From JBBRSC01 sp038245795 (GTDB lineage Bacteria > Actinomycetota > Acidimicrobiia > Acidimicrobiales > Microtrichaceae), in assembly GCA_038245795.1 (NCBI GenBank), contig JBBRSC010000203.1, positions 1 through 6,276 on the forward strand: DNA of 6,276 nucleotides, given 5' to 3'. A model generated the notes under the pieces. It made no database searches. It saw only the letters and a list, made by a program, of their open reading frames with translations, and was not told the origin of the DNA. The translations under genes and the position numbers were made by a program. Each line of letters starts with the position of its first letter. The stretch's first letter is position 1. This document shows, piece by piece, positions 1-5,260 of this stretch.

Positions 1-103
1 CGCCGATCATGGCGCCGAGCGCGCCACCGAGGAACACGGACAGAAACGCCACCCACCGGGCCGTGACCGATGGCAACGCAGAGGGCGGATCGACCGGCGA
101 CAT
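1..103 (-). CDS. N-terminus of a truncated membrane protein (runs off the left edge)
   Basis: Reading the minus strand from ATG at 103-101 gives 34 codons that continue past position 1 without a stop. The peptide starts MSPVDPPSALPS, then TARW, then a hydrophobic Gly/Ala-rich stretch (about residues 18-34, ending FLGGALGAMIG), which looks like a first transmembrane helix. Start choice rests on a TANNNT box (TACGGT, 115-110) exactly 6 nt upstream and on a GGTGAG sequence just before the ATG; the frame is open further upstream (GTG at 145-143), but the helix would then lie far from the N-terminus. The GGALGA pattern resembles the first helix of CrcB/Fluc fluoride channels, but 34 residues cannot establish that and the Arg usual after this motif is not visible. 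Divergent from the HTH gene. Family unknown. Confidence 0.55.
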   Translation of the reverse strand, partial: MSPVDPPSALPSVTARWVAFLSVFLGGALGAMIG

Positions 104-109
104 GGACTC

Positions 110-137
110 ACCGTACTCCCGGCCGTCGGAGCCGCAA
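110..137 (-). promoter_or_regulatory. candidate promoter for the truncated minus-strand gene
   Basis: On the minus strand TTGCGG (137-132) is followed by a 16-nt spacer and TACGGT (115-110), matching TTGNNN and TANNNT. Six nucleotides then separate the -10 box from the ATG at 103, so transcription would begin at or next to the A of the start codon (leaderless mRNA). The overlapping GGTGAG could instead serve as a Shine-Dalgarno if transcription starts further upstream. Confidence 0.4.
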
Positions 138-205
138 CCTCCCACAACTTCGCCGCCCGATCCGCTTCGAATGTTCAAGTCCACTGTCCGGGGCGCCGAT
201 CTGGT

Positions 206-1015
206 GTGATGGCTCCCTCAGCATTTCGCGATCCGGTTGATGACGATCTCCTGCACCCCGATGCGTTCGAACACATCGGGGTCGTGCCGCCGCGCCGCCT
301 CGGTTCGCTGCTGAGCTCCGAGCGGGTCCGCCGAGGACTGACAATCGAGGAGATCTCGGAGGCGTCTGCTGGGCGGCTGCCCCTGCATCGGCTGTCGTCG
401 ATCGAGCGTGGCACGGCGCGCCTCGACGACCATGAACTGGCGTTGGTGATCGATTTATACGGCGTCGCGCCAGCGAGCCTGGTGCCCGAACGCAGCCAGC
501 TCATGATCGATCTCGACGAGGGACTTCTGTGGGTGAACGAGACGTCGAATCGGACCCGCGTCCGCGCGTCGGCCGGCCGCGAGGATGTGCTGTCGCGCTA
601 TCTCTCCATGGTGTACTCGATGCGCCACATCGAACCCGGCACCCCGGTCTCGCTGCGCGTTGATGATGTCGACGTCCTCGGCCGTGCGCTCCGAGCGGGC
701 ACCGACACGATCATTGCGGACCTGGATTCACTCATGAATCACACCAACGGTCCGGTGTCCTGGCGGCTGCACATGTTGAAGTCGCGGGTCATGGTTCCTG
801 CGGCGGGCGTTCTCGTGGCCTTCTGCGCCGCCGGCGCGTTGCTGTTGGTCCAGGGCAACGCATCCCCGGCCTCGGCCGAGGTCCCGTCACCGGGGACACC
901 AACGTCGATCACCGCTCCCGCAACGCCACCGGCCGCCGCGCCCGTCTCGGTCGGGACCGCTGTCGTCCAGGAACGCAACGCCGACGGAACCCCGGGGCCG
1001 GTCCAGCCACGCTGA
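206..1015 (+). CDS. membrane-anchored XRE-type helix-turn-helix protein
   Basis: A 269-residue protein with three parts. Residues about 30-90 look like an XRE/Cro-CI helix-turn-helix: RLGSLLSSERVRRGLTIEEI, a recognition-helix region, then LSSIERGTARLDDHELALVI followed by LYGV. Residues about 90-190 are acidic and soluble, of no family I recognise. Residues about 195-215 (VMVPAAGVLVAFCAAGALLL) form one transmembrane helix, followed by a 50-residue Pro/Ala/Thr/Ser-rich tail. Topology is therefore cytoplasmic HTH, one membrane span, extracytoplasmic disordered tail, as in RodZ-like proteins, but no RodZ C-terminal beta domain is visible. The role could be a membrane-tethered regulator or a morphology scaffold; this is inference. 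The start is GTG 206 or the immediately following ATG 209; there is no good Shine-Dalgarno and no TANNNT box at leaderless spacing. The next gene starts 18 nt downstream. Confidence 0.85.
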   Translation: MMAPSAFRDPVDDDLLHPDAFEHIGVVPPRRLGSLLSSERVRRGLTIEEISEASAGRLPLHRLSSIERGTARLDDHELALVIDLYGVAPASLVPERSQLMIDLDEGLLWVNETSNRTRVRASAGREDVLSRYLSMVYSMRHIEPGTPVSLRVDDVDVLGRALRAGTDTIIADLDSLMNHTNGPVSWRLHMLKSRVMVPAAGVLVAFCAAGALLLVQGNASPASAEVPSPGTPTSITAPATPPAAAPVSVGTAVVQERNADGTPGPVQPR

Positions 1016-1020
1016 ACCGG

Positions 1021-1026
1021 TATCGT
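1021..1026 (+). promoter_or_regulatory. -10 box for leaderless cupredoxin transcript
   Basis: TATCGT matches TANNNT and lies 7 nt upstream of the GTG at 1034, so the start codon would coincide with the transcript 5' end. There is no Shine-Dalgarno in the 18-nt gap. No convincing -35 hexamer is seen at 16-18 nt spacing; the region upstream is the end of the HTH gene. Confidence 0.4.
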
Positions 1027-1033
1027 CTCGGCC

Positions 1034-1492
1034 GTGAAGCAGCCTGCTCTGACGAGACACTCCGAGAGAAGACACCTAGGACGGGTCATCTTTGCGGGAG
1101 TGTTCTGCCTGGCGCTCATGGGATGCGGCGGGTCGAGCACCACGGCGACGACAGCAGGTCCGACCGCGACCTACAAGATCGATTCCTCCAAGTACGTCGA
1201 CATGACGGGCACAGCAACGGTGTCGATCAACGTGGTCGACAACACCTTCGAGCCGTCGTTCATCAAGGTCTCGGTGGGCACGAAGCTCGTCTTCACGAAC
1301 AACGGTCGCAACGAACACAACATCACCGCCGTCGAGGAGGGCTCCTTCACGGGGGTCAAACAATCAGACTTCAGCCCCGGCAAGGCCGCCGACATCACCG
1401 TGGGCGGTGTTGGTGAATATGGGTTCTTCTGCAGTATCCACGGCACCAAGAAACTCAACGGCCAGTCCGGTGTGATTCAGGTGGTTGGCTGA
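1034..1492 (+). CDS. cupredoxin (plastocyanin/azurin-like) lipoprotein with Gln at the axial position
   Basis: A 152-residue secreted protein with one cupredoxin domain, a small blue-copper-type fold expected to carry electrons or bind copper outside the membrane. Residues 1-31 form a lipoprotein signal: basic N-region, hydrophobic VIFAGVFCLALMGC, lipid-anchored Cys31, then a Ser/Thr linker. The domain spans about 60-151. Visible ligands are His95 (NEHNI), Cys133 and His136 (FFCSIHG). The usual axial Met, expected in a G-M-x-G context, is Gln144 (NGQSG). Gln is the axial ligand in stellacyanin-type sites, so copper binding remains plausible with a lower redox potential; this is inference. The GTG start is chosen because it begins the signal peptide and sits 7 nt after TATCGT. 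It lies between the HTH protein and another lipoprotein; its electron-transfer partner is not in the window. Confidence 0.88.
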   Translation: MKQPALTRHSERRHLGRVIFAGVFCLALMGCGGSSTTATTAGPTATYKIDSSKYVDMTGTATVSINVVDNTFEPSFIKVSVGTKLVFTNNGRNEHNITAVEEGSFTGVKQSDFSPGKAADITVGGVGEYGFFCSIHGTKKLNGQSGVIQVVG

Positions 1493-1563
1493 GTTGTTGG
1501 CGGCGGCGTCGCCGGATCGCCGGGTGATGGGGCTCGTAACCGAGCGGCCGGTGCAACGCCCGG

Positions 1564-1569
1564 TAGTCT
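1564..1569 (+). promoter_or_regulatory. -10 box for leaderless beta-helix lipoprotein transcript
   Basis: TAGTCT matches TANNNT and sits exactly 6 nt before the ATG at 1576, again putting the predicted transcript start on the start codon. The flanking sequence (CGGTAGTCTCGCCGG) closely parallels that before the cupredoxin GTG (CGGTATCGTCTCGGCC). No clear -35 is present at normal spacing, and the 83-nt gap has no Shine-Dalgarno near the ATG. Confidence 0.45.
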
Positions 1570-1575
1570 CGCCGG

Positions 1576-2880
1576 ATGCTCAAAACCCCTGCCGCCATCG
1601 GTGCCGGCCTCCTGTTGCTCCTGCTCCCGAGCTGTGGTGACTCCTCCAAGACCGCCACGCTGGACGTGACGACGACGGTCGCCCCCAAGCCCATCTCGGC
1701 AATCCGGGTCCCGGCTGATCAGAAGTCCATCCAAGCGGCTGTTGACGTTGCCAAGGAAGGTGACGTGATCCTCGTGGCCAAGGGCACCTACAAGGAGAGC
1801 GTCACGGTGGAGACCAAGAACCTCGTGATCCGTGGCGAGGACCGCAACGATGTCGTCATCGACGGCGAGTTCACCCGCGAGAACGGCATCAAAGTCTTTT
1901 CCGATGGGGTTGCTGTCGAGAACCTGACCGTCAAGAACCACACCTCGAATGGCATCTTCTTCACCGGCGACTACGGCAAGGGCGTCACGTTGCGCGGCTA
2001 CCGTGCCAGCTACATCACTGCCTCCAACAACGGCCTGTATGGCGTGTACGCGTTCTCCGCCGAGGACGGAATGATCGACCACTCCTACGGGTCGGGTCAT
2101 CCGGACTCGGCGTTCTACGTCGGGCAGTGCAAAGCCTGCAACGCCCTGCTGATCGATGACACCGCCGAGAACAATATGTTGGGGTACTCGGGAACGAACT
2201 CGACGGGCGTGACGATCGTGAAGTCCACCTTCAGCCACAATCGGGCTGGCATCGTCCCGAACTCGTTGTATTCCGAGCAGTTCGGCCCCAACAGCGGATC
2301 CACCATCGTCGGCAACATCGTCGATGACAACAACAACCCAGCGGCACCGGACAACAAGAGCTTTTCGGTGGCATTCGGTAACGGCATCGTCGTCGGTGGC
2401 GGCAGCAAGATCGTGATCGAACGGAACCTGGTCACGAACCACAAGAACGTTGGGGTGATCGTGACCGATCTACCGACGTCGAAAGATCCCGCTGATGGAC
2501 AGGAGAAGTCGTTCAAGCCCGAAGGGAATCAGGTTCGCGGGAACACCGTGTCCGACAATCAGTTCGATCTCGCCTACCTGACTGCGAACTTTGCGTCGAG
2601 CACGTTCGGCAACTGTTTCGAGAAGAACGAGTTCACCACCTCGTTCCCCAAGGGCATCGAAACGAAGATGACCTGTGGCGCTGACCCTTCGACTGATCTC
2701 GGCGATCTGGCCGGGATCCTGTCGAGCGTCGTGCCGGGTCCACCCGACATCGACTATCGCAAGGTGGCGGCGCCCCCCCGTCTCGACGGCATGGCTGATC
2801 CGCTCACCGCTCCGGCGGTCCCGGCCGCGGCCCCCCCGACCGTCGATCTGGCATCGATCGCCGTTCCAACCAAGAAGTGA
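1576..2880 (+). CDS. right-handed parallel beta-helix lipoprotein (NosD/CASH-like fold)
   Basis: A 434-residue exported lipoprotein. Residues 1-20 are a signal peptide with lipobox LPSC and modified Cys20. After a Thr-rich linker, residues about 45-80 (IRVPADQKSIQAAVDVAKEG, then LVAKGTY) are the typical opening of secreted beta-helix proteins of the pectate-lyase/NosD superfamily. Turns rich in N-G-I/V and NN motifs repeat to about residue 365 (SNGIFF, NNGLYGVYAF, AENNMLGY, HNRAGIVPN, VGNIVDDNNN, GNGIVVGGG, NHKNVGVIV). A CxxC motif (GQCKACNA, Cys185/Cys188) sits mid-helix; I recall similar GQCxxCNA signatures in actinobacterial homologues. The last 40 residues are Pro/Ala-rich and contain two C7 DNA tracts. 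No polysaccharide-lyase active site is recognisable, so a binding or scaffold role is as likely as an enzyme. It follows the cupredoxin by 83 nt; the Nudix gene follows after 43 nt with no evident terminator. Confidence 0.88.
   Translation: MLKTPAAIGAGLLLLLLPSCGDSSKTATLDVTTTVAPKPISAIRVPADQKSIQAAVDVAKEGDVILVAKGTYKESVTVETKNLVIRGEDRNDVVIDGEFTRENGIKVFSDGVAVENLTVKNHTSNGIFFTGDYGKGVTLRGYRASYITASNNGLYGVYAFSAEDGMIDHSYGSGHPDSAFYVGQCKACNALLIDDTAENNMLGYSGTNSTGVTIVKSTFSHNRAGIVPNSLYSEQFGPNSGSTIVGNIVDDNNNPAAPDNKSFSVAFGNGIVVGGGSKIVIERNLVTNHKNVGVIVTDLPTSKDPADGQEKSFKPEGNQVRGNTVSDNQFDLAYLTANFASSTFGNCFEKNEFTTSFPKGIETKMTCGADPSTDLGDLAGILSSVVPGPPDIDYRKVAAPPRLDGMADPLTAPAVPAAAPPTVDLASIAVPTKK
2773..2837 (+). repeat. 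two C7 homopolymer tracts in the 3' end of the beta-helix gene
   Basis: Runs of seven cytosines occur at 2773-2779 and 2831-2837, both inside Pro-encoding codons of the low-complexity tail of the beta-helix lipoprotein. They are 51 nt apart. Such runs are prone to slippage during replication and sequencing. In the sequence given the reading frame is intact through both. Confidence 0.9.
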
Positions 2881-2923
2881 CCGGGAAAGACCTGACCGAG
2901 CAAGAGCTGGCCGGCCGCCTCTG

Positions 2924-3460
2924 ATGCGACGATGGCAGGTCGCAGGGGCACTGATCGCTGGTCCGGCATCGAACGATATCGGCGCGCCGGGTGTGCTGCT
3001 GGTTCAGAACCTTCGTCGGAACGGGTCCCTCGACTGGACGCCGCCGGGCGGCGTGATCGAACTCCACCAGGGGGAGTCGATCCTCGACGGGCTGGAGCGT
3101 GAGGTGCTCGAAGAAACGGGATTGATCGTGACAAGTTGGTCGGGACTTGCGTACAGCGTGGTGGCCACGGCGCCAGGGCTCGGCTGGGAGATGTCGGTTG
3201 AGGTGCACGTTGCCGATGCGGTCGAGGGCGAGTTGACCGTCGGCAACGATCCCGACGGCATCGTCGTCGCTGCCGACTACTTCGGCCACGTTGAGTGCGA
3301 CGAGCTCACCGCAGCTGGCCACCGTTGGGTGCGAGATCCTCTCCTCGAGTGGCTGGCGCTCGCCTCGGAAACGCCTTCGATGAGCGCCGATCGCCCGGTC
3401 TACCGCTATCAGTTGGAGGGATCCACGCCCGGCTCGACGTCGATCCATCGACTCGAATGA
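2924..3460 (+). CDS. Nudix hydrolase (MutT-like)
   Basis: A 178-residue protein with a Nudix fold, a Mg2+-dependent pyrophosphohydrolase of nucleoside diphosphates linked to another moiety. It opens on the first beta strand (RRWQVAGALIA), then WTPPGG at residues 38-43 and the Nudix box at about 43-67. The catalytic helix REVLEETGL (59-67) is complete, with Glu51 at the expected E-x7-R spacing. The box is unusual: GGVIELHQGE has two more residues between Gly and Glu than the canonical G-x5-E. The C-terminal part (about 95-150) contains HRWV and PLLEWLAL, common in Nudix proteins, but the substrate cannot be read from sequence. ATG 2924 was chosen because the Nudix strand begins immediately after it; the upstream part of the frame is antisense-like Arg/Pro sequence. 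Only a weak GAGCTGG lies upstream. Its TGA overlaps the dinB ATG, indicating translational coupling with the polymerase. Confidence 0.9.
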   Translation: MRRWQVAGALIAGPASNDIGAPGVLLVQNLRRNGSLDWTPPGGVIELHQGESILDGLEREVLEETGLIVTSWSGLAYSVVATAPGLGWEMSVEVHVADAVEGELTVGNDPDGIVVAADYFGHVECDELTAAGHRWVRDPLLEWLALASETPSMSADRPVYRYQLEGSTPGSTSIHRLE

Positions 3461-4752
3461 CTCGGGATGGCGTCGGCCATCCGCCACGGTCGATCCTCCA
3501 CGTCGACATGGACGCCTTCTTCGTGTCCGTCGAGCTGCTCGATCGGCCCGACCTGCGCGGACGACCGGTTGTTGTCGGCGGCAACGGTCCACGGGGTGTG
3601 GTGGCGGCCGCGTCCTATGAAGCACGATTTCACGGGGTGTTTTCGGCGATGGCCTCCGCGACGGCCATGCGATTGTGCCCCGGTGCGGTCTTCCTCGACG
3701 GCCGTCATGGTCGCTATTCCGAGGTGAGTCGTCGGGTGATGGCGATTTTCGCGGACGTCACGCCGCTGGTCGAGCCGCTCTCGCTCGACGAGGCATTCCT
3801 CGACGTGTCCGGGGTGACCAGATCTATCGGCGAACCACGGGCCATTGCCAGGCTGATCCGACGCCGGGTCCGCGACGAGGAGGGGCTGCTGTGCTCGGTG
3901 GGGATCGGCCCGAACAAGTTCATCGCCAAGCTCGCGTCGAAAATGGCGAAACCCGCTCCGTCGCCGACGGGACCGATCCCTGGCGCCGGCATCGTCGAAG
4001 TCCAACTCGAGCGGATCGCGGCAGTGCTCGAGCCGCTGCCGATCAGGGCCCTGTGGGGCGTCGGACCGAAGACCGCCGAGAAGTTGTCGCGTTTGGGCAT
4101 TGTGACGGTCAGCGACGTGGCTCGTACGCCCATTGAGGGACTCCGTTCCGCAGTGGGGAGCAGCGCTGCCGAGCACCTCTGGGCATTGGCCCAGGGGATC
4201 GATGATCGACCCGTGGTCGCGGATCTCGACGCCAAGTCCATCTCGAAGGAGGAGACGTTCATCACCGACCGGTTCACCGTCGAGGAACTGGCCCAGGATC
4301 TGTCCCGCATGGCCGATGGGGTCGGCGACGAACTCCGGCGAGCCGATCGGGCGGCGAGGACGGTGCAGCTGAAGGTCCGCTTCGCCGATTTCTCGACAGT
4401 GACCCGATCGACAACGCTCAGGACGCCGACGGATGACGGACTCGAGTTGCTCCGCTGTGCCGAGGCGATGCTGGCCAAGATCGACTGCTCGGTGGGCATC
4501 CGACTGGTTGGTGTCGGTGGCACCAACTTGGTCGACGGCGGGGTCCGCCAGCTTCGGCTCGGAGGGATGGACCCGGCCGCCGGACCCGCCGGGGATGTCC
4601 GCCACGAGCTCAATACGGTGGTCGACGACGTGCGCCGAAGATTCGGTCGAACCTCGATCGGTCCGACCCGATCGGTCGGCACACCGCGAGAGGATCGACC
4701 CTGGGGTCCCGACTCCACCGATGGACGTGGCAGCCCCGATGTCGATCGATAG
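3457..4752 (+). CDS. dinB: DNA polymerase IV (Y-family translesion polymerase)
   Basis: A 431-residue Y-family polymerase that copies past damaged bases without proofreading. In order: palm with HVDMDAFF (catalytic Asp17; steric-gate Phe22), finger with SYEAR (53-57), second catalytic pair Asp111-Glu112 in SLDEAFLD, CSVGIGPNKFIAKLASKMAK, helix-hairpin-helix (about 194-216, WGVGPKTAEKLSRLGI), and little finger (about 260-368, opening KSISKEETF). QLRLGG (365-370) resembles the QLxLGL sliding-clamp motif that ends E. coli DinB, but here a 61-residue tail follows, with DVRRRFG. The finger reads GVFSAMAS where GVRSAMPS is usual. The ATG at 3457 shares ATGA with the Nudix stop, so the gene is probably coupled to it; a longer frame from 3295 would duplicate Nudix coding sequence and precedes the first palm strand. 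No SOS (LexA) box is recognisable upstream. Confidence 0.95.
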   Translation: MTRDGVGHPPRSILHVDMDAFFVSVELLDRPDLRGRPVVVGGNGPRGVVAAASYEARFHGVFSAMASATAMRLCPGAVFLDGRHGRYSEVSRRVMAIFADVTPLVEPLSLDEAFLDVSGVTRSIGEPRAIARLIRRRVRDEEGLLCSVGIGPNKFIAKLASKMAKPAPSPTGPIPGAGIVEVQLERIAAVLEPLPIRALWGVGPKTAEKLSRLGIVTVSDVARTPIEGLRSAVGSSAAEHLWALAQGIDDRPVVADLDAKSISKEETFITDRFTVEELAQDLSRMADGVGDELRRADRAARTVQLKVRFADFSTVTRSTTLRTPTDDGLELLRCAEAMLAKIDCSVGIRLVGVGGTNLVDGGVRQLRLGGMDPAAGPAGDVRHELNTVVDDVRRRFGRTSIGPTRSVGTPREDRPWGPDSTDGRGSPDVDR

Positions 4753-4755
4753 CAT
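4727..4755 (+). promoter_or_regulatory. candidate promoter for the DUF3040 transcript
   Basis: GTGGCA (4727-4732, four of six matches to TTGACA), a 17-nt spacer, then TAGCAT (4750-4755, TANNNT). The -10 box begins on the dinB stop codon TAG. Transcription would start near 4762, giving a leader of roughly 94 nt before the DUF3040 GTG, or a leaderless start for the small ORF at 4762. Confidence 0.45.
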
Positions 4756-4761
4756 GGACTC

Positions 4762-4869
4762 ATGTCTCGGCGCGTTGTCGATATCCACACGGTGTGCGAA
4801 CATGACAGAAGGCCGTACGGACCCACGGACATGACCAAGACAAAGGAGGTGCAGCGTGCCGCTATCTGA
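4762..4869 (+). CDS. candidate leaderless 35-residue upstream ORF
   Basis: ATG 4762 to TGA 4867-4869 encodes a 35-residue basic peptide (MSRRVVDIHTVCEHDRR at the N-terminus, ending KEVQRAAI). Its start lies exactly 6 nt after the TAGCAT box, the same geometry as the leaderless starts elsewhere in the window. The frame runs through the strong Shine-Dalgarno of the DUF3040 gene and overlaps that gene's first 14 nt in another frame. If translated, it could modulate access to the downstream start, as a leader peptide would. I recognise no homologue, the composition is not diagnostic, and it may be only the untranslated leader; confidence is low. Confidence 0.25.
   Translation: MSRRVVDIHTVCEHDRRPYGPTDMTKTKEVQRAAI
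4842..4851 (+). promoter_or_regulatory. near-perfect Shine-Dalgarno of the DUF3040 gene
   Basis: AAAGGAGGTG matches almost the whole anti-Shine-Dalgarno tail of 16S rRNA, with 6 nt between GGAGG and the GTG at 4856. It is by far the strongest ribosome binding site in the window and fixes the DUF3040 start. It contrasts with the leaderless or coupled starts of the neighbouring genes. Confidence 0.85.
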
Positions 4870-5248
4870 GGACGAGGAGAGAATCCTCACCGAGATCGAG
4901 TCGCACCTGTATGCCTCGGACCCTGCGCTTGCCAAGCAGGTCCGCTCCACAACGGTGTACACCGCCGGTCTCCGGGGTGTGCGTTGGGGGATCCTCGGGG
5001 TGATCGTCGGGCTGGCTGCGCTCCTGGCGCTGTTGCAGGTGAACGTCTTTGCGTCCTTCATTGTTGGGTTCGGGCTGATGCTGTTCTCGGCATGGCACCT
5101 CGAACGAAGCGTCCGCAAGCTCGGCCGCACCGGATTGCAGCAGGCCACCCAGAAGGTGCGCTCCTCCAACGTGCGCTCCTACATCTCTGGCGCCACGGAT
5201 CGTGCCCGGGAGCGGATGCGTCGCGACGACGACGATCTGTCGAACTGA
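4856..5248 (+). CDS. DUF3040 family small membrane protein
   Basis: A 130-residue protein of the actinobacterial DUF3040 family, whose function is not established. It starts with the characteristic MPLSEDEERILTEIESHL, a cytosolic acidic helix in which E-x2-L spacing recurs, then Asp-Pro at 22-23. Two closely spaced transmembrane helices follow, about 44-62 (WGILGVIVGLAALLALLQV) and 64-82 (VFASFIVGFGLMLFSAWHL), separated by a single Asn, so they form a tight hairpin with both ends cytoplasmic. The C-terminal 48 residues are basic, then acidic (RRDDDDLSN). GTG 4856 is fixed by the strong Shine-Dalgarno. In other actinobacteria I recall DUF3040 genes near dinB and division-cluster genes, which would fit this position; that is memory, not evidence from the window. 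It converges on the transglutaminase gene with a 29-nt gap. Confidence 0.93.
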   Translation: MPLSEDEERILTEIESHLYASDPALAKQVRSTTVYTAGLRGVRWGILGVIVGLAALLALLQVNVFASFIVGFGLMLFSAWHLERSVRKLGRTGLQQATQKVRSSNVRSYISGATDRARERMRRDDDDLSN

Positions 5249-5260
5249 GCCCAGCCCGCT

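Noticed and set aside
9..209. Plus-strand frame of 66 codons at the left edge
   Set aside because: It is antisense to the minus-strand membrane-protein start, has Pro/Ser/Thr/Arg-rich shadow composition, no ribosome binding site, and ends in the HTH start.
1493..1575. GC-rich inverted repeats (GGCG/CGCC, CCGG/CCGG) after the cupredoxin gene
   Set aside because: Arms are 4 bp and no T-tract follows; such matches are expected by chance in this composition.
1477..2442. 321-codon minus-strand frame opposite the beta-helix gene
   Set aside because: Shadow of the plus-strand lipoprotein; Val/Asp/Arg-rich with no recognisable domain and no signal for initiation.
2675..2923. N-terminal extension of the Nudix protein from 2675
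   Set aside because: The 83 extra residues are out-of-frame beta-helix gene sequence with no domain; the Nudix fold starts right after ATG 2924.
3295..3456. N-terminal extension of pol IV from 3295
   Set aside because: It overlaps Nudix coding sequence in another frame and is Arg/Pro-rich. The ATGA overlap at 3457 and the family N-terminus favour the shorter start.
2881..3456. LexA/SOS box controlling Nudix-dinB
   Set aside because: No GAAC-N4-GTTC-like palindrome was found upstream of either gene.
3409..5169. 586-codon minus-strand frame across dinB and DUF3040
   Set aside because: Long antisense frames are expected in high-GC genes. Its composition is Arg/His/Ser-rich without domains, and the plus strand encodes unmistakable pol IV and DUF3040.
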